From assembly GCA_017630155.1 (NCBI GenBank), contig JAGBVU010000023.1:1-60922 (forward strand): 60,922 bases of DNA. Direction: 5' to 3'. Of the stretch, positions 17,698 through 27,598 are shown piece after piece (position 1 is the stretch's first letter; each line of letters starts with the position of its first letter). Below the pieces are notes generated by a model. It did no database searches and was not told the DNA's origin. It worked only from the letters and a program-made list of their open reading frames with translations. This stretch comes from Bacteroidales bacterium (GTDB lineage Bacteria > Bacteroidota > Bacteroidia > Bacteroidales > UBA932). The position numbers and the translations under genes were made by a program.

Positions 17698-18303
17698 ATG
17701 AAAAATTTTTCAGTAGTACTGAATGCAGTACTTGTAGCAGCAGTGGCTGTGTTGTTTGTCCTATTCTTCACAAACAATAACAAATCGGCCAAAAGTGAGG
17801 AAGTTGCAACAGAGAGCACAGCTCAAAAAGGTGACGTTGTATACATCCAGATTGATTCTCTTATCAACAAATACGACATGTTCAATGACCTCCGTTCAGA
17901 GCTTGAGAGCAAAGCTACCAAAATCCAGAACGACTTGAACAAGAAGAGCAGAGCATTTGAGAATGATGCCAAGAACTTCGAGGAGAAACTTAACAAAGGT
18001 CTCCTTACCAGATCACAGGCTGAGACTATGCAGGCTTCATTGATGCAGAGACAACAGGAACTTCAGAACTATACCCAACAGAAACAGATGGAGATGGCTG
18101 AAGAGGAGACTGTAATGATCAACACAGTTATGGATGCCATCAAAACTTATGTAAAAGAGTACAACAAATCTCATCAGTTTGCACTTATCCTTACCACATC
18201 TGCTACCACACAGGTTGTAATGGAGGGCAATCCTGCTCTTGATATCACAAAAGACATCCTTACAGGTCTCAATGAAGAGTACATCAAGACAAGAAATAAA
18301 TAG
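17698..18303 (+). CDS. OmpH/Skp-like protein with N-terminal membrane anchor (copy 3)
   Basis: A 201-residue protein. Residues 7-25 form one hydrophobic segment without a clear cleavage site, so it is probably anchored in the inner membrane facing the periplasm. After a short polar linker, VVYIQIDSLINKYDMFNDL resembles the Skp N-terminus, followed by a coiled coil (about 65-150) and a final beta segment (FALILTTSATTQVVM). It may tether substrates or act as a stationary chaperone; that is inference. It stands alone between its own promoter box and a terminator. Confidence 0.82.
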   Translation: MKNFSVVLNAVLVAAVAVLFVLFFTNNNKSAKSEEVATESTAQKGDVVYIQIDSLINKYDMFNDLRSELESKATKIQNDLNKKSRAFENDAKNFEEKLNKGLLTRSQAETMQASLMQRQQELQNYTQQKQMEMAEEETVMINTVMDAIKTYVKEYNKSHQFALILTTSATTQVVMEGNPALDITKDILTGLNEEYIKTRNK

Positions 18304-18323
18304 TTTAACCTAAAATAATTATG

Positions 18324-18364
18324 CCATACCTGAAGAGTAATCTTCCGGGTATGGCTATTTTTTA
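18324..18364 (+). terminator. Rho-independent terminator after the anchored OmpH-like gene
   Basis: CCATACC (18324-18330) pairs with GGTATGG (18348-18354), with an inner GAAGA/TCTTC pairing, and a T-run follows. It lies just upstream of purC. Confidence 0.85.
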
Positions 18365-18367
18365 ATT

Positions 18368-19321
18368 ATGAGAGCAATAACACGTACCGAATTCAATTTC
18401 ACCAAACAGACAGCCAAGTATGTAGGTAAAGTTAGAGATGTTTATACCATTGCAGATGACATCCTTGTAATGGTAGCAACAGACAGGATCTCTGCATTTG
18501 ACGTAGTGCTTCCCGAAGGTATCCCATACAAAGGGCAGGTACTCAACCAGATCGCATCAATGTTCCTCGACAGCACATCTGATATAGTTCCCAACTGGAA
18601 GATTGCATCTCCAGATCCAATGGTAACTGTAGGATACAAATGTAAAGGCTACCCTATCGAGATGATCGTAAGGGGCTATCTTACAGGAAGTTCATGGAGG
18701 GCATACCAGAGAGGTGAAAGATCCATCTGCGGCGTTCCCATCCCAGACGGAATGAAAGAGCACCAGAAATTCGAGAAACCTATCATCACCCCTACCACAA
18801 AAGCTGAGATCGGTGACCACGATCAGGACATCTCAAAAGAGGAGATTATCGCCAAAGGTCTTGTCCCAGCAGACGAGTACGAAAGACTTGAGCAGATCGC
18901 TTTGGCCCTTTTCGAAAGAGGTACAGAGATGGCTGCAAAACAAGGTCTCATCCTTGTAGATACAAAATACGAGTTCGGTAGCAGAAACGGTGAGATCTAC
19001 CTGATGGACGAGATTCACACCCCTGACTCATCACGCTACTTCTATGCAGATGGTTATCAGGAGAAATTTAACAAAGGTGAACAGCAGAAACAGCTCTCGA
19101 AAGAGTTCGTAAGGGAGTGGCTTATGGACAACGGTTTCAGCGGCCAGCCTGGCCAACAGGTTCCAGAGATGACCACAGAGAAGGTGGATGAAATCTCAGG
19201 AAGATATATCGAGCTCTTTGAAAACATCACCGGCAAGAAATTTGAAAAGAGTGAATATGGTCCAGAGTCTTATGAAAGGATTGAGACCAACATCGAAAAT
19301 ATGATTGCCAGACTCATATGA
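18368..19321 (+). CDS. purC: Phosphoribosylaminoimidazole-succinocarboxamide synthase
   Basis: A 317-residue enzyme of purine synthesis that ligates aspartate to [33 protein letters not shown] is the hallmark N-terminus (shown in pieces: [19 protein letters not shown]). [12 protein letters not shown] and [16 protein letters not shown] follow. It is longer than the roughly 240-residue E. coli form and belongs to the longer class. Its stop overlaps the start of the LysM gene by four bases (ATGA), so the two are translationally coupled although their roles seem unrelated. Confidence 0.95.
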   Translation: MRAITRTEFNFTKQTAKYVGKVRDVYTIADDILVMVATDRISAFDVVLPEGIPYKGQVLNQIASMFLDSTSDIVPNWKIASPDPMVTVGYKCKGYPIEMIVRGYLTGSSWRAYQRGERSICGVPIPDGMKEHQKFEKPIITPTTKAEIGDHDQDISKEEIIAKGLVPADEYERLEQIALALFERGTEMAAKQGLILVDTKYEFGSRNGEIYLMDEIHTPDSSRYFYADGYQEKFNKGEQQKQLSKEFVREWLMDNGFSGQPGQQVPEMTTEKVDEISGRYIELFENITGKKFEKSEYGPESYERIETNIENMIARLI

Positions 19322-21075
19322 TAAGAAAAACAGGATATATATTGATAATGGTTACCCTCCTCGCCACAGGGAGTCTCTTCCGTCTGGCGGGGCAGGATTT
19401 TGTACCCACCGCTGTAGAAAAATCTGCCGAAAAGGTCAATATAAGCGGCAAATTGCATTATGCCCATATGGTGCTTAAGGGGCAAACCCTATACTCCATA
19501 AGCAAGACCTACAACGTCTCTGTGGAGACAATCATGGAGCATAACCCATCTCTCAAGGATGGGCTGAAAAGCGGCACATTGATATATATACCTGTTGAAA
19601 ATGCGATAGCTGAGGCTCCTCGCATCCCTAAGGGGACTAGCCCGGCACCGGCACCTATTCCGGAGCCTGAGAAGAAAAATTACAAAAAGCACACTGCCAA
19701 ATGGTATGAGAACATCTACGATATAGCTCAGAAATACTCTGTCCCCGCAGATGCCCTTATGGCCATAAACAAGCTTGGAGAAGAGGCAGTTCTCTCAAAA
19801 AGGCAAGTTTTGCTAATCCCCGACAAAGAGTACATTGCAGCATATAACAGAAGCAAGAAGGGTGATTTGCTCTCCACCCCTAAAGTTGAAATGCCAGCCA
19901 TATCTGTTGCAGATACAACAAATGTGACAGACACCATTGGGACAATGGATGAAAATGTATCATCAGATATAGATTTATCCATCTACCAGCAGGATATCAT
20001 CAGGAGTTACAAGATAACACTGCTGCTACCTTTCAATACCGCTGCAGGTGCAGAAAATGCCAATGTCAACCAGATGGACTTCTATGCCGGATCAATGGTT
20101 GCCTTCAACGATTTCAACAGTCGCAAAGGTGATAGCCGTTACAAACTCAATATTGTAGATATGAACGACTATCCCAGCGTCTTCTCCCTTATCGTATCGG
20201 GGGTCCTCAACGGTAGCGAGGTGATTATCGGTCCTGTATTCGAAAAGAATCTCGCACCACTTGCAGAATGGGCAGATGAAAACCATATTCCACTGGTATC
20301 CCCATTGGACCCTAAGGCCCACCATCTGTCACTGAACCATCCATTCTTTTTTCAGTTTCCTCCAGCCCAGGAGACACTCATGGCTACCACATACGACGGT
20401 ATAGCTCAAGAGGCTAAAACCAACGGATCCAGACCACTTGTCATCTATGAGAAGTGGACTGGGAAATCAAAAATGGTAAACGAGGCACTCAACAACCTCT
20501 CTACCAGAGGGGTAGAGTATGACACCCTGAGTTATGGCATCCTCGAGGGTAGAGGCATCGACACCACTATGGTCAAGATGATGGATACCACCAAAGTGAA
20601 CACTACATTTGTGGTTTCTGAAAGTGAAGCATTTGTATCTGATGTTCTGAGAAACCTCCACCTGGCCAAAGGTGATAATACCAAGCTGGAGATAAGTCTG
20701 TACGGACTACCAAAATGGAGAAATTTTGAGGTGGTGGAACTCTCATATCTTCATGAGCTCAACACTCACTTGTCTCTGCAGTACAATATAGACTACACTC
20801 ATCCTGATGTAGAGAGATTCATTGGCGAATTCAGATACCATTTCAAAACCGACCCCAACCAGTACGCATTTCAGGGATATGACATCATGAGCTATTGTCT
20901 CTCACTGCTGGACCAATATGGAAGGGGGTTCCCAGCCCATATCAACGGGGAAGAAAAAAGCCTTTTCCAATCCAACATAAGATTCGAAAAGGCTGATAAC
21001 GGTTCCGGTTTCACCAATAAAGGTGTCAGGAATATCCTCTATTCAGAGAATTGGGTCATAAAATCGTGGGAATAA
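19318..21075 (+). CDS. Exported LysM protein with periplasmic-binding/LpoA-like domain
   Basis: A 585-residue exported protein. After a signal peptide (cleavage near AGQ), residues about 46-95 hold a LysM domain ([23 protein letters not shown]) and residues about 120-165 a second, weaker LysM repeat ([21 protein letters not shown]). After a Ser/Thr-rich linker, residues about 225-585 form a type 1 periplasmic-binding fold ([62 protein letters not shown]), similar to LpoA-like proteins. LysM binds peptidoglycan, so a role in sensing wall fragments or activating wall synthesis is possible. It is coupled to purC by ATGA, and its 3' end overlaps the convergent pepP-like gene by 37 bases. Confidence 0.85.
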   Translation: MIRKTGYILIMVTLLATGSLFRLAGQDFVPTAVEKSAEKVNISGKLHYAHMVLKGQTLYSISKTYNVSVETIMEHNPSLKDGLKSGTLIYIPVENAIAEAPRIPKGTSPAPAPIPEPEKKNYKKHTAKWYENIYDIAQKYSVPADALMAINKLGEEAVLSKRQVLLIPDKEYIAAYNRSKKGDLLSTPKVEMPAISVADTTNVTDTIGTMDENVSSDIDLSIYQQDIIRSYKITLLLPFNTAAGAENANVNQMDFYAGSMVAFNDFNSRKGDSRYKLNIVDMNDYPSVFSLIVSGVLNGSEVIIGPVFEKNLAPLAEWADENHIPLVSPLDPKAHHLSLNHPFFFQFPPAQETLMATTYDGIAQEAKTNGSRPLVIYEKWTGKSKMVNEALNNLSTRGVEYDTLSYGILEGRGIDTTMVKMMDTTKVNTTFVVSESEAFVSDVLRNLHLAKGDNTKLEISLYGLPKWRNFEVVELSYLHELNTHLSLQYNIDYTHPDVERFIGEFRYHFKTDPNQYAFQGYDIMSYCLSLLDQYGRGFPAHINGEEKSLFQSNIRFEKADNGSGFTNKGVRNILYSENWVIKSWE

Positions 21076-22805
21076 AGCCACTCTTTCTCCTGATCTGACA
21101 ACATCGAAGCGATAACCGGCTCTGAACTGATCGGGATTTTTGTTATTGTCTCAAACTGATAATAATCTGTATCGCTGGTAATCCAGGGGGCTACCACAAT
21201 GGTATTTTCAATCCTGATACCATGTGAACCCTCCACATAGACTGCAGGCTCGTTGGACATCACCATCCCCTGCTGCAACATCACAGGGTTCTCCTCCATT
21301 CTGATACTCTGAGGGCCCTCGTGAACACACAGGTTGTGACCTATTCCGTGTCCGGTACCATGGAGATACCTTTTACCCAAAGCGAACACAGGTCCTCTTG
21401 CCAGAATATCAAGCTGAGCCCCTCTGGTCCCCTTCGGGAATTTGGCCATAGAGAGATCCACCATACCTTTAAGCACCGCTGTATAATCTCTTTTCTCCTC
21501 CTCTGTTAGTGGGCCCATAGGAATGGTTCTGGTGGTATCTGTAGTACCATACAGATACTGCGCACCTGAATCTATCAGGAGAAATCCCCTCTTACTGATC
21601 AAAGCGCAGTTTTCTTCTGTTGCAGAATAGTGAGGGAGGGCACCATTTGCCCCATATGCCACAATAGGTTCAAAGCTCTCTCCCCTATAATCAGGAGACT
21701 CCTTTCTGAAGCTGATGAGCTTCTGGGCCACCTGATACTCCGTGATGGGAGATTGGGCATACTCCTCTTCGCTCTTATCGATGATATTCTCCTTCAGGTA
21801 GGACATAAGTTTTGCCCAAGCCTTAGCATCTTCTTCACAAGCCTTTCTGAAGCCATCCAACTCAACACTGTTCTTTACCGATTTCATAAGATTTATGGTG
21901 CCGCCCGGTGTGGGATCAGGAAGAACCGAAGGGAACATCGATGTAGGATGGATATTCTCCAGCGCAGCAAAGTAATGCTTTGATGTCACCTTGTTTGATG
22001 AGAAGATCCTTACACAGCTCTTCTCCAGGTCAGAGAGATATTTTGCGAACGAGCGATAATCTCTTATCTCCACACCTTGACTATAAAGTACTGAGAGCGC
22101 TTCTGGGGTAAATTTCTCCTCGCAGGCAAACAGGGTGATTCTCTCCTGAGTCACCACCGCATATGAGAGGACCAATGGATTATACTCCACATCTGTCCCC
22201 CTTATATTGCATAGCCACGCAATCTCATCGAGAGCAGTCACTATATATGCAAACCTGTATGGCCCGACAAGTGCTCCGCACACCCGTCTGTGCTTGGATG
22301 AGACAGATTCACCTGCCACCGATTCATCCATACACTCCACTTTATGGAATTCAAGCTGGGGCCTCCCCTCCCATATTTCATCAAAAGGATCCTCTATCAT
22401 TGTGACATTGATAGGCGACAACTCGTCTACCAGTTGTCCATACTCCTGATACGAGAAAAGATCCTCGTCTACTGCCACCACACTCTCTTCATCAAGTTCT
22501 CCCCTTAGCCACTCATTGATGGATGGAGTCCCCTCCATCTTGAGTTTCATAAGGGTTATACCTGTCCCTTCGAGCTCCTTCTCAGCCTGGACAAAATATC
22601 TTGAATCTGTCCACAATGCGGCTTTGTCCGAAGTGACTACAAGTGTTCCAGCCGACCCCGTAAAATGAGAGAGCCACTCCCGGCACTTGTAGTGGTCAGG
22701 AATGTACTCTCCAAAATGGGGATCGTTGGAGGGAATTATCATTGCTGATATCTCTTCCCTCTCCATAAAGGCACGGAGAGAGAGAATTGCCCTCTGCTTA
22801 TCCAT
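21039..22805 (-). CDS. Xaa-Pro aminopeptidase P-type (M24 family) peptidase
   Basis: A 588-residue cytosolic peptidase in the three-domain aminopeptidase P form. Two creatinase-like N-terminal domains (about 1-300) precede the M24 pita-bread domain. Metal ligands are seen as Asp in LLIDSGAQY and TTDTTRT, His in HGTGHGIGHNL, and Glu in SNEPAVY and GIRIENT. It removes N-terminal residues that precede proline. It starts nine bases after nagB and its last 12 codons overlap the end of the LysM gene on the other strand. Confidence 0.94.
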   Translation of the reverse strand: MDKQRAILSLRAFMEREEISAMIIPSNDPHFGEYIPDHYKCREWLSHFTGSAGTLVVTSDKAALWTDSRYFVQAEKELEGTGITLMKLKMEGTPSINEWLRGELDEESVVAVDEDLFSYQEYGQLVDELSPINVTMIEDPFDEIWEGRPQLEFHKVECMDESVAGESVSSKHRRVCGALVGPYRFAYIVTALDEIAWLCNIRGTDVEYNPLVLSYAVVTQERITLFACEEKFTPEALSVLYSQGVEIRDYRSFAKYLSDLEKSCVRIFSSNKVTSKHYFAALENIHPTSMFPSVLPDPTPGGTINLMKSVKNSVELDGFRKACEEDAKAWAKLMSYLKENIIDKSEEEYAQSPITEYQVAQKLISFRKESPDYRGESFEPIVAYGANGALPHYSATEENCALISKRGFLLIDSGAQYLYGTTDTTRTIPMGPLTEEEKRDYTAVLKGMVDLSMAKFPKGTRGAQLDILARGPVFALGKRYLHGTGHGIGHNLCVHEGPQSIRMEENPVMLQQGMVMSNEPAVYVEGSHGIRIENTIVVAPWITSDTDYYQFETITKIPISSEPVIASMLSDQEKEWLYSHDFMTQFSE

Positions 22806-22814
22806 ATATGTATA

Positions 22815-23627
22815 CTATTTCAAAAGGGTTGCAGGATCAAGGTTGTCCTTCTCGATATCCTTGAAATAGTTGAATGTACCCACTTTCAACTCAACAGTGG
22901 CAGCCTCATCACAAACGATGATACCTTTTTTGTGCATCTGAAGTACGCTGATAGTCCAGTAGTGGTTTACACAACCCTCCACAGCGTGAGACAAAGCACG
23001 CGCTTTTGCGTGACCATTGCAAAGGATAAGAACCTCTTCTGAGTCCATAATGGTACCAACACCTACTGTAAGGGCTCTCTTTGGAACTTTGTTCACATCG
23101 TTATCAAAGAATCTTGAATTGGCGATGATAGTATCTGTTGTAAGTGATTTCACACGTGTGCGTGAAGTAAGTGATGAGCAAGGCTCATTGAAAGCGATAT
23201 GGCCATCAGGACCTATACCACCCATGAAAAGGTGGATACCACCATAAGATGCAATCTTATTCTCGTATCTCTCACATTCAGCCTCAAGGTCGTATGCATT
23301 GCCGTTAAGGATGTTCACATTCTCCTCCTTGATATTGATATGTTTGAAGAAGATGTTACACATGAATGAGTGTTATCTCTCAGGGTGTCCTTCATCAAGA
23401 CCGATGTACTCGTCCATATTGAAGGTCACTACATTGGCAAATGACACTTTACCTTCTTTGTAAAGTCTGATAAGCTCTCTGTAGGTTCCAAGAGGGGTAG
23501 AACCGGTAGGAAGACCAAGAACGAAAGGACGTTCAGGGGTAGGAGCAAAAGTGTTGATCTTGTTTACAATGTAGGCAGCTGCCCACTCTGATACTTCCCT
23601 GTAAGAGGGTTCGATAATTAGTCTCAT
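22815..23627 (-). pseudogene. nagB: Glucosamine-6-phosphate deaminase, interrupted by an in-frame TAA
   Basis: A 271-codon frame that would encode a normal-length NagB (GlcN6P to fructose-6-phosphate plus ammonia), broken by TAA at codon 85 (23375-23373). The frame is the same on both sides, so there is no net frameshift. Before it come [18 protein letters not shown] and [12 protein letters not shown] with catalytic Asp; after it HSFMCNIFF and [14 protein letters not shown] with the second catalytic set. The family has a conserved ESY-H segment here; the sequence reads GAG AGA TAA CAC, so Ser became Arg and Tyr became stop, each explicable by C to A at a wobble base. It may be a real nonsense mutation, a consensus error or, less likely, read-through. 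It lies in a gene run between recN and the pepP-like gene. Confidence 0.85.
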
Positions 23628-23642
23628 AGTATTGATTTATGT

Positions 23643-25250
23643 TTATAAATTGTTCTTCAATAGTTCTTTGGCATTCTCCACTGCAGCATCGGTAAGGTTT
23701 GCCCCGCTCAACATACGAGCCAGCTCCATAACCCTCTCCTGCTCCGAGAGTTGCCTTATGTGTGTTTTGGCGCCATCTCCCACAAACTCCTTGTATACGA
23801 GGAAATGTGCACCTTTTTTGCTTGCTATCTGTGGAAGGTGGGTAATGGAGAATATCTGCATATTCTCACCCATCTCCCCTATCATTGTCCCCATCCTGTC
23901 GGCAATCTTGCCGGAAACACCTGTATCAATCTCGTCAAATATCATAGTGGGGAGGGTGGTCAACCTTGCCATTACCGATTTTAGTGCAAGCATAACCCTG
24001 GAGAGCTCTCCCCCTGATGCCACTTTTGATATATCTGAGAGTCTGCTGTCCCCATTTGCCGAGAAGAGGAATCTCAAAGTATCACCACCTTTGGGGGTAA
24101 GTTTGCCAGATTCGGCTACCTCAACACTGAATATTGCCCTTGGCATCTCTAGGGATCTTACAGCCTCCTCGATGCACTTTGAGAGTCTTGGTGCCCCCTC
24201 ACTTCTCTTTTTAGAGAGCTCCTGGGCAAGATGGATTCTCTCACGGTCCAGCTCTGCAATCTCTTTCTCCAGATTATCCCTCCTCTGCAGAAGTTCCTCT
24301 GCTCCGTCAAGGGTATTTCTCAAACTATCCCTTATAGCAATGAGCTCTGCTATCGTGTTGCAGTGGTGCTTCTTGGTCAAAGAGTAAAGCTGGGACATCC
24401 TCTCCTCCACCTGTTCAAGCCTCTCAGGGGAGATATTTATCCCCTCTCCTGCCCTCTCTACCTCTTGTTCAATATCCTCCACCTCAAGTCGGGCCGATTC
24501 AAGTCGGGCCGCCAACTCTTCAAAAGAGGGAAGATACCCCGAGAGTCGGCTTAGGATATTTGATGCATCTTTTAGGTTCTGCACCAAAGATGACTCGTAA
24601 GGGTTGAAAAGTTCTGCTACAGAGTGGATACTCCCTTTTATCGATTCGGCATTTGCCAACTGGCTCTGCTCCACCTCGAGTTCTTCAAGCTCTCCATCCA
24701 CCAGTTTTGCCTCCTCAAGCTGCCTCAACTGAAAATCCCTGTACTCCGCATCTGAAGAGAGTGCATCTATCTCTTTCTGGAGCTTTACAAGCTCCTCCGA
24801 TTTGGACCTATGCTCATCGAACACCCCTTTGTACCTCTCCAGATCCTCTATTGCTCCGCAATAGTGGTCAAGCACAGACAATTGGAATGCCGCATCACTC
24901 AAAAGAAGATGCTGATGCTGTCCGTGTATATCTATAATTTTGTTTGAAATCTCTGTAAGTTCAGCCAGGGTAACGGGTTCATCATTCATAAATGAGCGCG
25001 ATCTCCCTGCTGGAGAGATGACCCTTCTGAGTATAAGGTCATCATCAAACTCAGCCTCTACCACACAATTTTTGGCGGGGTCATTAAAAACAGACGCCTC
25101 TGCCTTGTGTCCAAGGAGAAGCGATATTGCCCCCAATAGGATAGACTTACCTGCGCCAGTCTCTCCTGTGATGATTATCAACCCTTCGGGAAATGTTATA
25201 TCCAGTGAGTCGATAAGTGCATAATTCTGTATGGTTAGTTTCCTGAGCAT
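23643..25250 (-). CDS. recN: DNA repair protein RecN
   Basis: A 535-residue SMC-like ATPase for double-strand-break repair. Walker A is ITGETGAGKSILLGA (about residues 27-41), the signature SGGELSRVMLAL is near residue 410, and Walker B MIFDEIDTGVSG follows. The middle (about 150-360) is coiled coil with a short break, as expected. Its start lies inside the end of coaBC (16-base overlap), indicating translational coupling. Confidence 0.95.
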   Translation of the reverse strand: MLRKLTIQNYALIDSLDITFPEGLIIITGETGAGKSILLGAISLLLGHKAEASVFNDPAKNCVVEAEFDDDLILRRVISPAGRSRSFMNDEPVTLAELTEISNKIIDIHGQHQHLLLSDAAFQLSVLDHYCGAIEDLERYKGVFDEHRSKSEELVKLQKEIDALSSDAEYRDFQLRQLEEAKLVDGELEELEVEQSQLANAESIKGSIHSVAELFNPYESSLVQNLKDASNILSRLSGYLPSFEELAARLESARLEVEDIEQEVERAGEGINISPERLEQVEERMSQLYSLTKKHHCNTIAELIAIRDSLRNTLDGAEELLQRRDNLEKEIAELDRERIHLAQELSKKRSEGAPRLSKCIEEAVRSLEMPRAIFSVEVAESGKLTPKGGDTLRFLFSANGDSRLSDISKVASGGELSRVMLALKSVMARLTTLPTMIFDEIDTGVSGKIADRMGTMIGEMGENMQIFSITHLPQIASKKGAHFLVYKEFVGDGAKTHIRQLSEQERVMELARMLSGANLTDAAVENAKELLKNNL

Positions 25251-26458
25251 TCGAGAAGCTTTTCGATGTTATCCGCTATATCTTCCGCTACTTGCGTCTT
25301 TGTTTTGAGGGGGTACTCCAAAGTCTCACCATCTCTGAATATGATGGAGATCTTATTGGTATCTACCGCAAAACCGGCACCTTTGTCCTGCAATGAATTG
25401 AGGACTATCATATCGAGGTTCTTCCTCTGAAGTTTCCCCTGGGCATTGGTCATCTCATTGTCTGTCTCCAATGCAAATCCGACCAGAATAGATCCCTCTC
25501 TCTTTATCTTACCAACAGAGGCCGCTATATCTTGTGTTGGACTGAGTGTCAACACCATATTGTCCCCCTCCCTCTTTATCTTCTTGTCTGCCTTCACCGC
25601 AGGGGTAAAATCTGAAACTGCGGCACAAAGGACAGTGATGTCGGGTTTGTTCTGAGTGTAGGACGAGATCACCTGCTCGTACATCTGACCAGCAGATGTC
25701 ACACTCTTCACTTCTACATTGGGCATCGAGATACCAAGCGACACAGGGCCGCTAACCACCTCCACCTCTGCCCCTCTGCTTGCAAGAGACTCAGCAATAG
25801 CATATGCCATCTTGCCTGAAGAGTGATTGGTGATATATCTGACAGGGTCTATATCCTCTCTGGTAGGTCCTGCTGTAATCAGAACCCTCCTCCCCTTCAA
25901 TGTACCATTTGCCCCAAGTACATATTTTACATAAGATACAATCTCTGCCGGCTCAGCCATTCTCCCCTTCCCTTCAAGGCCACTTGCCAGCTCACCCGAT
26001 TCGGGTTCCGAAACCCAAACACCCCTCTCTTTCAGGAGTGAGAGGCTGTGCTGTGTAGCCTGATGTTTGTACATATCCAAATCCATCGCAGGGGCCACCA
26101 CTACAGGACACCTTGACGACAGATAAGTGGTCAGAAGAAGGTTATCTGCAACACCTGTTGCCATCTTGGAAAGTGTGTTGGCTGTAGCTGGGGCTATCAG
26201 ATAGATATCCGCCCACAAACCGAGGGAGACGTGACTATTCCAGTCTCCGTTTTCGGGGTTGTAGAACTCTACCAGTATAGGGTTCTTTGAAAGGGTAGCC
26301 ATAGTGAGCGGAGTTATGAACTGTTTGGCCATTTCAGTCATAATCACCTTAACCTCTGCCCCCTCCTTGACCAGGAGTCGGACAAGCATAGCAGCCTTGT
26401 ATGCCGCTATACTACCTGTAACACCCAAAAGGATGTGTTTCCCTTTCAATGAAGACAT
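25235..26458 (-). CDS. coaBC: Bifunctional phosphopantothenoylcysteine decarboxylase / phosphopantothenate-cysteine ligase
   Basis: A 407-residue coenzyme A enzyme. The N-terminal flavin-dependent decarboxylase (about 1-180) starts GVTGSIAAYKAAMLVRLL and has the substrate clamp APAMDLDMY, where many bacteria have PAMN. The C-terminal ligase (about 187-400) has VLITAGPTREDIDPVRYI and NHSSGKMAYAIA. It starts five bases after rpoZ ends and overlaps recN by 16 bases. Confidence 0.95.
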   Translation of the reverse strand: MSSLKGKHILLGVTGSIAAYKAAMLVRLLVKEGAEVKVIMTEMAKQFITPLTMATLSKNPILVEFYNPENGDWNSHVSLGLWADIYLIAPATANTLSKMATGVADNLLLTTYLSSRCPVVVAPAMDLDMYKHQATQHSLSLLKERGVWVSEPESGELASGLEGKGRMAEPAEIVSYVKYVLGANGTLKGRRVLITAGPTREDIDPVRYITNHSSGKMAYAIAESLASRGAEVEVVSGPVSLGISMPNVEVKSVTSAGQMYEQVISSYTQNKPDITVLCAAVSDFTPAVKADKKIKREGDNMVLTLSPTQDIAASVGKIKREGSILVGFALETDNEMTNAQGKLQRKNLDMIVLNSLQDKGAGFAVDTNKISIIFRDGETLEYPLKTKTQVAEDIADNIEKLLECSGN

Positions 26459-26463
26459 AATAT

Positions 26464-26778
26464 TTACTCCTCTGATGCTTTACGATAGAAAATCTCCCCG
26501 TGCTGGAATTCGTCGATAGCTGAAAGGGTAGGTTTTGGCAATCTCTCGTAGTGCTTTGAGATCTCAATCTGCTCCCTATTCTCAAAAGTCTCCTCCAGTG
26601 TATCTGCATAGTTTGAGAACTCCTCCAGTTTGTGGCTGAGTTCCTGTTTGATAGATGCTGCAATCTGGTTTGACCTTTTGGCAATGATCATTGCTGATTC
26701 GTAAACATTGCCAGTAGGTGCAGCGATTTCTGCAAGATTTCTGGTCTCTGTGTTGTTGCTGATTTTTCTCTGTTCCAT
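26464..26778 (-). CDS. rpoZ: RNA polymerase omega subunit (Bacteroidota type)
   Basis: A 104-residue small acidic protein. GNVYESAMIIAKRSNQIAASI matches the omega/RPB6 core in which the E..II..R...I residues contact the beta-prime C-terminus. The C-terminal helices are lineage-specific. The order bamD-rpoZ-coaBC-recN supports the call, since this neighbourhood is common in the phylum. Confidence 0.87.
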   Translation of the reverse strand: MEQRKISNNTETRNLAEIAAPTGNVYESAMIIAKRSNQIAASIKQELSHKLEEFSNYADTLEETFENREQIEISKHYERLPKPTLSAIDEFQHGEIFYRKASEE

Positions 26779-26798
26779 TTTATATATAAAATTTGCTA

Positions 26799-27596
26799 TT
26801 ATTTCTTTTTAAGAATCTTCTCTACCCTTTTTGAGAGGTTATCAAGCTCTCTCCTGTACTTTGACTCGGGAAACTCACTAATAAAGTTATAGTAGTCATC
26901 CGTAAAAGTCATATATCTCTCTTTCTGCTTCTCGTAGACGCTGTTGAAGGCATATTTGTATGATGAAAGGGCCAAGTGGTACAAAACATCCTCTCTGTAG
27001 ATATTGGATGCATCCTCTTTAAGGACATTGCGGAAAGCATACTGTGCAGCCTTGTAGTCCTCTGTGTGGTAGTACACTTTGGCCGCCTCGAACGCCTTTT
27101 TGTCCAGTCTCTCATTCATATCGACAAGCATAGCCTCGAACTCACCCTTGTACTCAGTATCGGGATGTTTTTTGAGGTATGATTCGATATAATCCATTGC
27201 CTTGTATGTAGGGGTCTGGTCAAGCTCATATCTCAATGTCTGCTGGTACAGACACTCAATGTAATAGTAGTTCGCCCTATCTGTGAAGACACTCAGCGGA
27301 AATGTCTTGATGAAAGAGTCAAAGCAGGTCTCTGCTGTGAATATGTCTCCCCATCTGTAGTTTGCCATTCCTGTATAATACTGCACTGTATCATCCTGTG
27401 CAGTACCCTTTACAGCGAGTTTGAGTGACTCAAAAAGTGCAATGGCCCTTGAATACTTGCCAGCTTCAAAATATGTGAAGGCTGCATCGTACTTTCCGGC
27501 TATATCATTGCTCTGCAAAAGTGCTTCATACTCACTCTTGCAGGAACTTCCCAATATCAGGGCAATAACAATTGTTAGAAAAAGTTTGATCTTCAT
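26799..27596 (-). CDS. bamD: Outer-membrane assembly lipoprotein BamD
   Basis: A 265-residue lipoprotein (lipobox LGSSC, Cys about 19) made of TPR-like helical repeats, for example DAAFTYFEAGKYSRAIALFESL and AETCFDSFIKTFPLSVFTDRA. BamD docks on the BamA POTRA domains in the periplasm. It starts two bases after trxB ends and is 20 bases before rpoZ. Confidence 0.92.
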   Translation of the reverse strand: MKIKLFLTIVIALILGSSCKSEYEALLQSNDIAGKYDAAFTYFEAGKYSRAIALFESLKLAVKGTAQDDTVQYYTGMANYRWGDIFTAETCFDSFIKTFPLSVFTDRANYYYIECLYQQTLRYELDQTPTYKAMDYIESYLKKHPDTEYKGEFEAMLVDMNERLDKKAFEAAKVYYHTEDYKAAQYAFRNVLKEDASNIYREDVLYHLALSSYKYAFNSVYEKQKERYMTFTDDYYNFISEFPESKYRRELDNLSKRVEKILKKK

Positions 27597-27598
27597 TT

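Noticed and set aside
22815-23627. Reading nagB as two genes or as a frameshift
   Set aside because: Both pieces are in the same frame and together match one NagB of normal length; only a stop codon separates them.
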